Shown piece by piece: positions 1 through 9,054 of a stretch of DNA of 44,867 nt. The position numbers and the translations under genes are program-made. Under the pieces are notes generated by a model, which saw only the letters and a list, made by a program, of their open reading frames with translations, was not told the origin of the DNA and did not search any database. Origin of the DNA: Mycobacterium sp. E740 (GTDB lineage Bacteria > Actinomycetota > Actinomycetes > Mycobacteriales > Mycobacteriaceae); NCBI RefSeq assembly GCF_001672895.1, contig NZ_LZKP01000029.1, positions 1 through 44,867 on the forward strand. Reading direction: 5' to 3'. Numbering within the stretch: the stretch's first letter is position 1; each line of letters starts with the position of its first letter.

Positions 1-2429
1 GCCGCGCCGGCCAGCCGCGCCACGATGCCGAGCTGCTCCTTGGCGCCACCGGACAGCGAGTCGTAGGGCACCGTCCGACCCGACAGTGTGCGACTGCAGA
101 TTTTCAACGCACTGTCGACCTCCACCTCGAAGCTGTCGCCGAACACCATGCGGCCCAGCCGCTCCACCTCTCCGCGGAACGGCTCGACGTACCGGAGCCG
201 GGTGGCGTCGCGGTGCCGGGTGAGCACCGAGCGCAACAGCTCCGCGGCCCGGGCTCGCCGCTGGACCCGCGAGTGCTCCGCGAGGGCGTGCTCGCGTTCG
301 GTTTCCGCCTCGTCGAGCGTTCCTTTGCGGCCTTGGGTTCCGTACACCTGCAACCGGACGGTGAGTTCGTGCAGCGCCTCGGCGGCCTGATCGTGGCTCG
401 TCGCCAAGGCATCCGCCCGACGCACCGCCTCGCTCAACGTTGCGGCCACCGTATCCGGCTCGGTGCGGGCCAACTCGTCGCCGAGCTCGGCGACGAGCGT
501 CACCGCCCGCAGCGCTTCCTCGGCGTGTGCCTGCGCCCGACGGGCCAGCTCGTCGTCGCCGGCTGTGGCCCGCTGGTCCTCCAACCGTTTGCGCGCCGTA
601 ACAAGCTCGGTTTGTGCGCCGGTCAGCTTCTCGCGAGCGACGGTGAGGTGGGTCTGCCTGTCCCCCAGCCGCTTTGCGGCCTCCCCGGCGACCTTACGGC
701 AGGTCTCACAGTCAGCGGTCGCCTGTTTGTGCGCCGCGGTCGCGGCGTCCAGCTCGGCGCGGGCGGAGGCAGAGTCGACGTCGAAGAGTCCGGACACCTG
801 CGGGTCGCGCTCGGTCAGCTCGGCCAGCCGAGTCTCAAGCTGTTCCACCGTTTCGTCACCGGCCAGTGCCTCGCGGGCTGCGAGGAGCCGGTCGCGGGTT
901 GCCGCCAACTGTTGCCGACCCTGGACCAGAGCTCGTGCCGCAGCGACATCCCCGACGCCCGCGGCCGCGAGCGCAGACGCCAAGACCTGTTGCGCGGCCT
1001 CGAGTTTGGCCTGCATCTCCGATGCCGGCGTGCCGGGCACCACCATGGCGGTCAGCACGGCTGGGAGCTCGACAGCGGTCTCGGCGCTGATGGAGGTCGT
1101 CCATGTCTCGCCCGCGCCGAGCGTGACCGTCTCGTCGCCGACGCGCACCTCGACGTCTGCCAGCGCGCACAACTCGATGCGGGCCGACATCAGCTCTACT
1201 TGGCCGGCCGCGATGTCGACCGCGGCTTTCGCGTCCTCGATGGTGCGCAGTTCGGCGTCCGACAGGTTGATCGCCGCGAGTTCTGACTCGACACCCTCGA
1301 GGTCCCGTCCCGTCGCCGCGATCTTCGCCAGTCGCGCGGCGATCCGGTCCGCCTCGTCCCGGTCCGCGATCTGCTGAACCGCTCGACGCGCCGCCTCCAC
1401 GCGCTCCGCGGTGGCTTCCAATAGGGTTCGGGCCTGCTCGGCGGCGGCCTCGGCCGCCTCGGCCACCTCGGCGGCCGTCGACTGTTCTTCGGCGGCCTCA
1501 GTGACAGCGCTGTCCAGTTCGGCGATCGAGGCGGCGCGCTGCTCGATGTCGACGCACAGCCGGTGCCGCTCGTCGACCGCGTCGCGCGACATGTCGTTGT
1601 TCGCCCGTGCCGCCGCGGCGACCAGTTCGGCTTCCTTTACCTGGCCCGTCAGTTCGGCCACCGCCGCGGCGGCGCGCTGGGCCACTGCGAGTCGCTCCGC
1701 CGCATCCGCGCGCTGCCCAGCGAGCGCAGCCAGGTCTTCGGTGAGCGCCGCGTGCCGATGCACCGCCTCGTCGACCTCGGCCATCGCCGCCGCAGCGACA
1801 GCCAGCGACTCCTCCGCCGACCGCAGCCGGTTGACGGCGGCCGCCCACTCGCCAGTGGGCCTGCCGGTTCGGGTGAAGTAGCGCAGGTACTCCTCTTCGA
1901 CGCGGTCGATCAGCAGCGGCTCGGCACCGGACAGCGCCACCGCCTCACCGGCTGCCACATCGAGCGCCCGCGACAACGCGTCACATCGGGACAGGTCCAC
2001 CGCCGCGGTCGATGACGACTGCAGCACCCGCTGCGCCTGCCACAGGCAGGTGTCGACGGTTTCGGCGAGCATGGCGAGCACCCGCTCGTGCGCCTCGTCG
2101 CCGGTGAGCTGTTCGCGCTTGGGCGCCAGCACCGTCAGCTCGGTCTCGAAGCGCTTGTGGAACCGCTTGCGATACACGAATCGGTATGGGCCCGTGGAGA
2201 TCTCGGCGGTGACCTCGGCACCGACGTCGGCGTGCGTCGGCTTGACCTCCTTGACCTCCTTCTTTGATGACCGGTCCTTGGCCTCCAGCAGCAGGTCGAG
2301 AGCTTCGATCATCGACGACTTGCCGATCTCGTTGGCGCCGCTGACCACCACCACGCCGCGGTCCGGGAACTCGATCTCGCGGCTGGTGATTCCGCGGTAG
2401 TTGGTCAGGACCAGGCGGTGCAGTTTCAC
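1..2429 (-). CDS. SbcC/Rad50-like AAA ATPase (Rv1278 type), 3' end outside window
   Basis: SMC-type ATPase, partner of the SbcD-like phosphoesterase encoded just upstream; such pairs process DNA ends and hairpins. 809 codons are visible. Walker A GANEIGKS lies at residues 31-38. A long Ala/Glu/Arg-rich coiled-coil region (about 170-740) is interrupted by a C-x2-C (C574, C577) that resembles a Rad50 zinc hook. The ABC signature LSGGAKEQL is at 792-800, at the window edge; Walker B and the D-loop must lie outside. The Mtb homologue is about 875 aa, so roughly 65 residues are missing. The GTG start overlaps the sbcD stop as GTGA, implying translational coupling. The N-terminus MKLHRLVLTNYRGI is typical of the family. 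The zinc-hook reading is an inference because the two coil arms would be unequal. Confidence 0.9.
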   Translation of the reverse strand, partial: MKLHRLVLTNYRGITSREIEFPDRGVVVVSGANEIGKSSMIEALDLLLEAKDRSSKKEVKEVKPTHADVGAEVTAEISTGPYRFVYRKRFHKRFETELTVLAPKREQLTGDEAHERVLAMLAETVDTCLWQAQRVLQSSSTAAVDLSRCDALSRALDVAAGEAVALSGAEPLLIDRVEEEYLRYFTRTGRPTGEWAAAVNRLRSAEESLAVAAAAMAEVDEAVHRHAALTEDLAALAGQRADAAERLAVAQRAAAAVAELTGQVKEAELVAAAARANNDMSRDAVDERHRLCVDIEQRAASIAELDSAVTEAAEEQSTAAEVAEAAEAAAEQARTLLEATAERVEAARRAVQQIADRDEADRIAARLAKIAATGRDLEGVESELAAINLSDAELRTIEDAKAAVDIAAGQVELMSARIELCALADVEVRVGDETVTLGAGETWTTSISAETAVELPAVLTAMVVPGTPASEMQAKLEAAQQVLASALAAAGVGDVAAARALVQGRQQLAATRDRLLAAREALAGDETVEQLETRLAELTERDPQVSGLFDVDSASARAELDAATAAHKQATADCETCRKVAGEAAKRLGDRQTHLTVAREKLTGAQTELVTARKRLEDQRATAGDDELARRAQAHAEEALRAVTLVAELGDELARTEPDTVAATLSEAVRRADALATSHDQAAEALHELTVRLQVYGTQGRKGTLDEAETEREHALAEHSRVQRRARAAELLRSVLTRHRDATRLRYVEPFRGEVERLGRMVFGDSFEVEVDSALKICSRTLSGRTVPYDSLSGGAKEQLGIVARLAGA

Positions 2430-3574
2430 GCCGCACCCCGATTCGACAGGCGCAGGAGCAGTGCGAGCGCGGCGCGCGCGTCGTCGGCGCCCTGCCCGTC
2501 CGAGCGGGCGGCCCCGACCAGTTCGTCGACTGCGGAGGCCGCGAATCCACCGATGCCGAGGTCGTCGAACTCACCGTCGGCCGGGATCACCGCGATGTCG
2601 GTCTGCTTGTCCCACAGACTCAACGCCGCGAACAGCCGGTCGTACTTGTCCAGGCACACGTCGAGCGCGGCCTTGTCGGTGACGGTCAGCGATCCGGTCA
2701 ACGCGAGCCGGACGACCGTGCGGTCCTTGTCCGGCAGCAGATCCAGGTTGATGTCCAGGTCCGTGATGTCACGGCCGCTGTCCACGCCCCGGCACAACGT
2801 GACGAATCGCCAGCGGCCGACCTTTCTCGGTTCGACGCGAACCGGGTGGGCCGGGTCGTCCTCGTCGACGTCGACGATCAGCACGTGACCGGGATCGGTC
2901 TCGATGTCGTCGTAGTTTGTGACCTCCGGCGAGCCGGAGTACCAGATGCGCCCGGTCGAGCCGACCTGCATCCGAGAGTGCTTGTCCCCCAACGCCACAT
3001 AGTGCACGCCGCCACGACCGATCGCCGCCTCGAGTGCCGCCAGCCGGATCAGAGACGCCCGGTCCTTGTCCGGCACGAAGATGTCGACGCCACCGTGGCC
3101 GACGACGATGCGTGCGACGCCGTCGGCTTCCAGGTCCTCGAGCACGCCCGCGACCGGATCCGACGACGGCGCCTTCGACGTCCACGGCGCGGCCACCAGT
3201 TGCACGCCCGGCCGCACGTCGAACAAACCCGCGCGGTCGAGGACCGTCACGTTGTCCGGGCACTGGCTGGTGAACAGCGCGCTGGTGTAGACCGACGAGG
3301 CGTCCAGCGGGTCATGGTTGCCCGGCAACAGGTACACGGGAACGCCGATGCCGCGCATGGCCTCGAGCGACTGGCTGACGTCGCGCGCCGCGAGCTGATT
3401 GTGCTCGAAGACGTCGCCGGCGACGACGACGAACTCCGCGCCGGACTCAGCCGCCACTCGCCCCAGCTCGCTCACGGCGTCCCGACGCGCCGCCGAATAA
3501 CGCGGCTGCGCATCATCATTGAGGAAGTACCGGGTCATGCCGAGTTGCCAGTCGGCGGTGTGCACGAATCGCAT
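2426..3574 (-). CDS. SbcD/Mre11-like metallophosphoesterase (Rv1277 type)
   Basis: Predicted DNA exonuclease/endonuclease subunit of an SbcCD-like complex, 382 aa. Metallophosphoesterase motifs are readable: HTADWQLG at 5-12, VVVAGDVFEHNQ, LPGNHDP and VVVGHGG, then a GDKH element. Two positions depart from classical SbcD: DWQ instead of DWH in motif I and GDVFE instead of GDxFD in motif II, as I recall for the mycobacterial orthologue. ATG at 3574 was chosen over upstream in-frame starts because the protein begins MRFVHTADW as the family does, and AGAAGGGA precedes it at proper distance. A -10 TACACT (3616-3621) would give a short 5' UTR. First gene of the sbcD-sbcC operon. Confidence 0.9.
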   Translation of the reverse strand: MRFVHTADWQLGMTRYFLNDDAQPRYSAARRDAVSELGRVAAESGAEFVVVAGDVFEHNQLAARDVSQSLEAMRGIGVPVYLLPGNHDPLDASSVYTSALFTSQCPDNVTVLDRAGLFDVRPGVQLVAAPWTSKAPSSDPVAGVLEDLEADGVARIVVGHGGVDIFVPDKDRASLIRLAALEAAIGRGGVHYVALGDKHSRMQVGSTGRIWYSGSPEVTNYDDIETDPGHVLIVDVDEDDPAHPVRVEPRKVGRWRFVTLCRGVDSGRDITDLDINLDLLPDKDRTVVRLALTGSLTVTDKAALDVCLDKYDRLFAALSLWDKQTDIAVIPADGEFDDLGIGGFAASAVDELVGAARSDGQGADDARAALALLLRLSNRGAA

Positions 3575-3615
3575 CTCAGCGCGTCCCTTCTGCTTGCTGT
3601 TTGCCGGGCATCGCG

Positions 3616-3621
3616 AGTGTA
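3616..3621 (-). promoter_or_regulatory. candidate -10 element of sbcD-sbcC
   Basis: TACACT on the minus strand fits the mycobacterial TANNNT -10 motif. It would start transcription about 35 nt before the sbcD ATG, leaving room for the AGAAGGGA ribosome-binding site. No convincing -35 hexamer at 16-18 nt. Confidence 0.4.
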
Positions 3622-3664
3622 GGGCGGCCCACTGACAACTCCCGGGATGCGCGTCGGCATGCCT

Positions 3665-3670
3665 TACCGT
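3665..3670 (+). promoter_or_regulatory. -10 element for leaderless sixA mRNA
   Basis: TACCGT, followed by 7 nt and then GTG at 3678. This spacing puts +1 at the start codon, so the transcript is predicted leaderless. It supports GTG 3678 over GTG 3669, which would overlap the -10. Confidence 0.5.
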
Positions 3671-3677
3671 GAGTGCG

Positions 3678-4196
3678 GTGAGCGAGGGATACCGCACGCT
3701 GCTACTGCTTCGACACGCCAAGTCGGACTATCCGCCGGGAGTGGCCGACCACGACCGCCCGCTCGCGCCCCGGGGTGTGCGCGAAGCCGGCCTGGCCGGT
3801 GACTGGCTGCGGGCGCACGCGCCGTCGGTGGACGCGGTGCTGTGTTCGACCGCGGCCCGCACCCGCGCAACGCTCGCGCGCACCGGCATCGCCGCACCCG
3901 TCGAGTACGTCGACCGCCTCTACGACGCGACGCCGGGCACGGTGATCGACGAGATCAACCGCGCGCAGACCCGGTTCGACGGGCCGGTGGCGACACTGCT
4001 CGTCGTCGGCCATGAGCCGGCGATGTCCGGCGTCGCGCTCGGGCTGGCTGCGGCAGACGGCAGCAACGTCTCGGCGGCCGAACGGATCTCGATGAAGTTC
4101 CCGACGTCATCCATCGCGGTGCTGCGCACCGACGAGGCGTGGGACCAGCTGGCGCTCGACGGCGCCGCGCTGATCACCTTCCATGTGCCGCGCTAG
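3678..4196 (+). CDS. SixA-type histidine phosphatase (Rv1276c type)
   Basis: Histidine phosphatase superfamily (phosphoglycerate-mutase fold), 172 aa. The N-terminal RHG-type motif reads LLLLRHAKSDYPPG, with the catalytic His in RHAKS. The second His is in VVGHEPAMSG. The RHAKS variant and small size are typical of SixA, a phosphohistidine phosphatase; the substrate in mycobacteria cannot be read from sequence. An in-frame GTG at 3669 would add three residues. I chose 3678 because a -10 sits 7 nt before it. Its TAG stop shares the palindrome CTAG with the stop of the convergent lipoprotein gene. Confidence 0.85.
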   Translation: MSEGYRTLLLLRHAKSDYPPGVADHDRPLAPRGVREAGLAGDWLRAHAPSVDAVLCSTAARTRATLARTGIAAPVEYVDRLYDATPGTVIDEINRAQTRFDGPVATLLVVGHEPAMSGVALGLAAADGSNVSAAERISMKFPTSSIAVLRTDEAWDQLALDGAALITFHVPR

Positions 4197-4750
4197 GCGC
4201 GGGTCGCCAGCGTCAGCTCCATCAGCTTCAGCGCCATCTTGCAGGCGTCGATACCGGGCGCCTGCGGGTTGACCCACCAACCCACGACCCCGGCGGCGTC
4301 GCTGGCCACGCCGCACGACCCGTTCGGGTCGTTCGGCCGCATCACGATCGACTGGATGCCGGCCACCGACCGGTTCTCGATCTGGTATTTCAGCCGCTGC
4401 GCGACCTCGCGCTCGTTGTCGAGACTGCCCTGCTCGAACCAGAACCGGGTGATGTCGACCAGACCCGACGGGTTTGCCGCCTGCCAACGGCAGACCGCGC
4501 CGACGAACGTGCTCTGGATGTCGAGCGGATCGGCGCCCACGGTCTCGGCGAGGATGTCCTCGGTCAGCACCTCGCACTCCTTGAGCAGGTTCGGATACTG
4601 CCGCTCGGAGTTGTCGTTGCGCGGCACGCCGCCGGAACCGGACTTGGCGGCGGTGCCCTGGACGGTCTTCGTGCAACCGGTGAGCAGCACCAGTACTGCC
4701 AGCACGGCGAGCAGCGCCGCGCCCAGCCGGCGAGCGAACGCGCTTGTCAT
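4193..4750 (-). CDS. lprC: DUF3558-type lipoprotein (LprC-like, Rv1275 type)
   Basis: 185-aa predicted exported lipoprotein. The signal peptide ends in lipobox LTGC with lipidated Cys at residue 26. The mature part starts KTVQGTAAKSG and carries conserved Cys in CEVL, CRW, CGV and CKM, as in DUF3558 proteins of the mycobacterial envelope. Function unknown. ATG overlaps the stop of the preceding lipoprotein gene as ATGA, so the two are co-translated and are probably a duplicated pair. Convergent with sixA, sharing CTAG as both stop codons. Confidence 0.85.
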   Translation of the reverse strand: MTSAFARRLGAALLAVLAVLVLLTGCTKTVQGTAAKSGSGGVPRNDNSERQYPNLLKECEVLTEDILAETVGADPLDIQSTFVGAVCRWQAANPSGLVDITRFWFEQGSLDNEREVAQRLKYQIENRSVAGIQSIVMRPNDPNGSCGVASDAAGVVGWWVNPQAPGIDACKMALKLMELTLATRA

Positions 4751-5304
4751 TGGGAATTCACAATCGATTGGCGGGTCAGTTCCTTGGCGACTTCACAGGC
4801 GTCCGGGAACGGCTTCTGCGAGTAGCTGACCGACCACTCGATGAAGTCGTCGTCGAACTGGATGCCGATCTCGCACAGGTTCGTTCCGAGCGTCGGATCG
4901 TCGCCGACGGCCATGAACCCGTCATGACCTTCGATGCTGACGTCCTCGACGCGGGTGCGGGACAGTTCCTCGGTCTTGCGCTCGCGCCCGATGGGGCTGC
5001 CGCGGAACCAGGTGAAGGAAAAGTGCGGACCCAGGATGCTGCCGCCGGCCAGCCACTGGCATCCGACCGACGTCTTGGCGGTGCTGACCAACCCCGGCAC
5101 CCTGGTCTGCTTGCCGAGCTCCTGATCGCTGACACCGCCGCACTCGGGGAAGAACGGACCGTGCTTGGCGTTGCCCGCAGGCGCCGGACTGTCCTCGGGC
5201 GCCTGCGGGCCGGCCGGTCCGGATTGCGAGCAGGCCGCGGACAGCGGGATGACCGCGGCGGCCGCGAGGGCCAGACAGCGAGTCATGCGCGTGCTGTGGG
5301 TCAC
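4747..5304 (-). CDS. lprB: DUF3558-type lipoprotein (LprB-like, Rv1274 type)
   Basis: 185-aa predicted lipoprotein with Cys25 in SAAC after a short hydrophobic stretch. The mature protein has FFPECGGVSD, VGCQWL and FDACEV-like cysteine positions shared with the downstream paralogue. GTG at 5304 was chosen because minus-strand TACAGT (5312-5317) lies exactly 7 nt before it, predicting a leaderless mRNA. ATG at 5286 (179 aa, MTRCLALAAA) is the alternative. It is followed by LprC with a 4-nt overlap and is divergent from the ABC exporter pair. A link to the exporter is only suggested by adjacency, conserved in Mtb as far as I recall. Confidence 0.85.
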   Translation of the reverse strand: MTHSTRMTRCLALAAAAVIPLSAACSQSGPAGPQAPEDSPAPAGNAKHGPFFPECGGVSDQELGKQTRVPGLVSTAKTSVGCQWLAGGSILGPHFSFTWFRGSPIGRERKTEELSRTRVEDVSIEGHDGFMAVGDDPTLGTNLCEIGIQFDDDFIEWSVSYSQKPFPDACEVAKELTRQSIVNSQ

Positions 5305-5311
5305 GCCATGC

Positions 5312-5317
5312 ACTGTA
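5312..5317 (-). promoter_or_regulatory. -10 element for leaderless lprB-lprC mRNA
   Basis: Minus-strand TACAGT followed by 7 nt and GTG at 5304. It fits the mycobacterial leaderless spacing and lies in the 86-nt divergent region shared with the ABC exporter. Confidence 0.5.
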
Positions 5318-5390
5318 GCGGCAGCCTGCGGCACCAACCACCGACATGCCGGTTGACCTGCTGTTACATCCGGTATGCGACAGTAGCGGG

Positions 5391-7139
5391 ATGCTATGGG
5401 CGCTGCTGCGACGGTACGCGCGGCCATACCGGGGGCTGCTCGCCACTGTCGCCACGCTGCAGTTGATCAGCACGCTGGCGTCGCTGTACCTGCCGACGGT
5501 CAACGCATCGATCATCGACGACGGCGTCGCAGCGGGAAACCTGCGCAGAATCGTCGAACTCGGCGGCGTCATGCTCGCGGTGACCGCGCTGCAGGTGGTG
5601 TGCGCGATCGGCGCGGTGTACTTCGGGTCGCGGGCCGGCATGGGCGTCGGCCGCGACCTGCGTTCGGCGCTCTTTCACCACGTCACGGGGTTCTCGGCCG
5701 AGGACACCGCGCGCTTCGGCGCACCGTCGCTGCTGACCCGCACCACCAACGACGTGCAGCAGATCCAACTGCTGGTGCAGCTGACCTGCACGATGCTTGT
5801 CACCGCGCCGATCATGTCGATCGGCGGTGTGCTGATGGCCGTGCACCAGGACGCGGGACTGTCCTGGCTGCTTCTGGTCAGCGTGCCGATCCTGGCCCTG
5901 ACCAACTACTGGATCGTTCGGCATCTGCTGCCGATCTTTCGCCGCATGCAGCGGATGGTCGACGGCATCAACCGCGTGATGCGTGACCAACTCGCGGGCC
6001 TGCGGGTGATCCGCGCCTTCGCCCGGGAACCGTTCGAGCGCAACCGGTTCGCCGAGGCCAACCACGCGTTCGCGGACACTGCGCTGGAGGCGGGTCGCTG
6101 GCAGGCGCTGATGCTGCCGACCACGACGCTGGTCATCAACGTCTCGAGCGTCGCGCTGATCTGGTTCGGCGGGCTACGAATCGACGCCGGACAGATGCAG
6201 GTCGGCTCGCTGATCGCGTTTCTGGCGTACTTCATGCAGATCCTGATGGCCGTCCTGCTGGCGACGTTCATCCTCGTCATCATCCCGCGCGCGTCGGTGT
6301 GCGCCGAGCGCATCACCGAGGTGCTGTCCACCTCGCCGCACATCACCAGCCCCGAGCACCCGGTCGGGCCGGCGACGATCGAGGGAGAGGTCCGGCTCGA
6401 CGCCGCGACGTTCAGCTACCCTGGCGCTGAACGTGCTGTGCTGCAGGACATCTCGCTTACCGCGCGACCGGGCACGACGACTGCAATCGTCGGGTCCACC
6501 GGGTCCGGCAAGTCGACGTTGGTGTCGCTGGTCTGCCGGATGTACGACGTGACAAGCGGTTCGGTCCGTGTCGACGGCGTCGACGTCCGCGAATACGACC
6601 CCGAGCACCTCTGGTCCACGATCGGCCTGGTACCGCAGCGCGGATACCTGTTCTCGGGCACCGTCGCCGACAACCTCCAGATGGGCGCGGCACCGGGCCA
6701 CGTGGCGACCGAGGACGAGATGTGGGAGGCGTTGCGGGTCGCGGCCGCAGACGATTTCGTGCGCGCGCACCCCGACGGACTGGCCATGCGCGTCGCGCAG
6801 GGCGGGGCCAACTTCTCCGGCGGGCAGCGACAGCGGTTGGCGATCGCCCGCGCGGTCATCCGCCGGCCCGCCGTGTACCTGTTCGACGACGCGTTCTCGG
6901 CACTCGACGTGCGCACCGACGCCCGCGTGCGCTCCGCGCTGCGTGAGGTCTCGGTAGACGCGACGGTCATCGTTGTCGCGCAACGCATCTCCACCATCGC
7001 GCACGCCGACCAGATCGTCGTCATCGACGACGGACGGATCGTCGGCGTGGGCACGCACGAGGACCTGCTCGTGGACTGCCCCGAATACGCCGAGTTCGCC
7101 GACTCCCAGTCGCTCACCAGAGTCGGTGACCCGCAATGA
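5391..7139 (+). CDS. ABC exporter half-transporter, degenerate-site subunit (Rv1273c type)
   Basis: 582-aa type IV ABC exporter half with an N-terminal six-helix transmembrane domain (about 1-320) and a C-terminal nucleotide-binding domain. Walker [10 protein letters not shown] is at 368-376 and a canonical signature [14 protein letters not shown] follows. Walker B reads [10 protein letters not shown] with Asp500 where the catalytic Glu normally sits, and the H-loop has Gln531 (VAQRIS) instead of His. This is the residue set of the degenerate-site subunit in heterodimeric exporters such as TM287/288. It overlaps the next gene as ATGA. ATG 5391 gives the usual N-terminus; an upstream in-frame ATG would start before the membrane domain without RBS. 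Substrate unknown (drug or lipid). Confidence 0.92.
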   Translation: MLWALLRRYARPYRGLLATVATLQLISTLASLYLPTVNASIIDDGVAAGNLRRIVELGGVMLAVTALQVVCAIGAVYFGSRAGMGVGRDLRSALFHHVTGFSAEDTARFGAPSLLTRTTNDVQQIQLLVQLTCTMLVTAPIMSIGGVLMAVHQDAGLSWLLLVSVPILALTNYWIVRHLLPIFRRMQRMVDGINRVMRDQLAGLRVIRAFAREPFERNRFAEANHAFADTALEAGRWQALMLPTTTLVINVSSVALIWFGGLRIDAGQMQVGSLIAFLAYFMQILMAVLLATFILVIIPRASVCAERITEVLSTSPHITSPEHPVGPATIEGEVRLDAATFSYPGAERAVLQDISLTARPGTTTAIVGSTGSGKSTLVSLVCRMYDVTSGSVRVDGVDVREYDPEHLWSTIGLVPQRGYLFSGTVADNLQMGAAPGHVATEDEMWEALRVAAADDFVRAHPDGLAMRVAQGGANFSGGQRQRLAIARAVIRRPAVYLFDDAFSALDVRTDARVRSALREVSVDATVIVVAQRISTIAHADQIVVIDDGRIVGVGTHEDLLVDCPEYAEFADSQSLTRVGDPQ

Positions 7140-9034
7140 CCGCCCCGATGGCACGGCCGATCCGCGGTGTCGTGCAGTCCCCGACCCAGCGGTCGCGCGA
7201 CTTCACCGGATCGGCGATCCGGCTGGTGAAGCGGCTGACACCGCAGCGCGGGCTCACCGCGGCGGTCGTCCTGCTGGGCGTGTGCGGCGTCGCGATCAGC
7301 GTCGTCGGGCCGCGAATCCTCGGGCACGCCACCGATCTGCTGTTCAACGGGGTGATCGGCCGGCAACTGCCGGCGGGACTGACCAAGGAGCAGGCCATCG
7401 AGGCCGCGCGTGCCCGCGGCGACCACACCTTCGCCGACCTGCTGTCGGGAATGAACGTGGTACCCGGCCGTGGTATCGACTTCGGAGCAGTCGGCCGCAC
7501 CCTGCTTCTCGCGCTGTTCCTGTATCTCGTTGCCGCGCTGCTGGTCTGGCTGCAGGCTCGGCTGCTCGTCGTCGCCGTGCAGCGGACCATGGTGGCGCTG
7601 CGCTCCGACGTCGAGGACAAGATCCATCGGATGCCGTTGTCGTACTTCGACTCTCGGCAACGTGGCGAGGTCCTCAGCCGGGTCACCAACGATGTGGACA
7701 ACATCCAGACCTCGCTGTCGATGACGATCAGCCAGCTCATGACGTCGGTGCTGACCGTGCTGTCGGTGCTGGTGATGATGCTGACGATCTCGCCGCTGCT
7801 GACCCTGCTCACGGTGGTGACGGTGCCGCTGTCGCTGTGGGCCACCCGGATGATCGCGCGCCGGTCGCAACGACTGTTCGTCGAGCAGTGGACGAACACC
7901 GGTCGGCTCAACGCCCACATCGAGGAGACCTACAGCGGATTCACGATCGTGCGGACGTTCGGCCACCGCGCCGCCGCCCAGGAGCGCTTCCGCCAGTGCA
8001 ACGACGATGTCTACGCAGCCAGCTTCGGCGCGCAGTTCTTCTCTGGATTGGTGGCGCCCGCGACCACGTTCATCGGGAACCTGAGCTATGTCGCGGTCGC
8101 CGTGGTCGGCGGCCTGCAGGTTGCGACGGGTCAGATCACCTTGGGCAGCATCCAGGCCTTCATCCAGTACGTGCGCCAGTTCAACCAGCCGCTGACGCAG
8201 GTCGCCGGCATGTACAACACGCTGCAGTCCGGCGTGGCCAGCGCGGAGCGCGTATTCGATCTGCTCGACGCGGACGAGGAGACACCCGATCCTCCCGCGC
8301 GAACGCGCAACCCGATCGCCGGCCGGGTGGAGTTCGAAGACGTCACCTTCGGCTATCACCCCGAAACTCCGGTGATCGAGAACGTCTCGCTGGTCGCCGA
8401 ACCCGGTAGCACGGTCGCGATCGTCGGCCCGACCGGAGCCGGCAAGACGACGCTGGTGAACCTGCTCATGCGGTTCTACGACGTCGACTCCGGCCGGATT
8501 CTCGTTGACGGCGTGGATATCTCGACGGTGAGCAGAAGCTCGCTGCGTTCGCGGATCGGGATGGTGCTGCAGGACACCTGGCTGTTCGGCGGCTCGATCT
8601 ACGACAACATCGCCTACGGCCGACCGGGCGCCTCCGAGGACGAGGTGTTCGCCGCGGCCAGAGCCGCGCATGTCGACCGGTTCGTGCACATGCTCCCCGA
8701 CGGCTACCAGACGCAGGTCAGCGACGACGGTGGCACGATCAGTGCCGGCGAGAAGCAGCTCGTCACGATCGCCCGCGCGGTCCTGGCCCAGCCGCGACTG
8801 CTGATCCTCGACGAGGCCACCAGCTCGGTCGACACCCGCACCGAACTGCTGATCCAGCAGGCGATGGCCGAGTTGCGCCGCGACCGGACGAGTTTCATCA
8901 TCGCCCACCGTCTTTCGACGATCCGCGACGCCGACGTCATCGTGGTGCTCGAGGGGGGCCGCATCGTCGAACGCGGCAGCCACGACGAGCTGCTGGCTAA
9001 GCGTGGCGCTTATTGGTCCATGACGCAGGCCTAG
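7136..9034 (+). CDS. ABC exporter half-transporter, catalytic subunit (Rv1272c type)
   Basis: 632-aa half-transporter, partner of the preceding gene by ATGA overlap. It has a cytosolic N-terminal extension, a transmembrane domain with a roughly 50-residue insert ([20 protein letters not shown] and following) after helix 1, and an NBD with Walker [10 protein letters not shown] starting at 431. The catalytic base Glu560 ([11 protein letters not shown]) and H-loop His591 (IAHRLS) are canonical. The signature is the unusual ISAGEKQL rather than LSGGQ. Together with the first subunit this gives one complete ATP site (its Walker A/B plus the partner's SGGQ) and one degenerate site. Confidence 0.92.
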   Translation: MTAPMARPIRGVVQSPTQRSRDFTGSAIRLVKRLTPQRGLTAAVVLLGVCGVAISVVGPRILGHATDLLFNGVIGRQLPAGLTKEQAIEAARARGDHTFADLLSGMNVVPGRGIDFGAVGRTLLLALFLYLVAALLVWLQARLLVVAVQRTMVALRSDVEDKIHRMPLSYFDSRQRGEVLSRVTNDVDNIQTSLSMTISQLMTSVLTVLSVLVMMLTISPLLTLLTVVTVPLSLWATRMIARRSQRLFVEQWTNTGRLNAHIEETYSGFTIVRTFGHRAAAQERFRQCNDDVYAASFGAQFFSGLVAPATTFIGNLSYVAVAVVGGLQVATGQITLGSIQAFIQYVRQFNQPLTQVAGMYNTLQSGVASAERVFDLLDADEETPDPPARTRNPIAGRVEFEDVTFGYHPETPVIENVSLVAEPGSTVAIVGPTGAGKTTLVNLLMRFYDVDSGRILVDGVDISTVSRSSLRSRIGMVLQDTWLFGGSIYDNIAYGRPGASEDEVFAAARAAHVDRFVHMLPDGYQTQVSDDGGTISAGEKQLVTIARAVLAQPRLLILDEATSSVDTRTELLIQQAMAELRRDRTSFIIAHRLSTIRDADVIVVLEGGRIVERGSHDELLAKRGAYWSMTQA

Positions 9035-9054
9035 TCGCCGTACGCTCGGAACCG

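Noticed and set aside
5353..5379. TTGACC ... TATGCG as a promoter of the ABC exporter genes
   Set aside because: The spacer is only 15 nt and TATGCG is a poor -10, so I did not list it as a feature, although some promoter must lie in this gap.
6416..8983. Long open frame (over 800 codons) on the minus strand opposite the ABC exporter genes
   Set aside because: Composition is Arg/Asp/His/Gln-rich without domains; the plus-strand ABC genes carry all motifs. It is an antisense shadow typical of high GC coding sequence.
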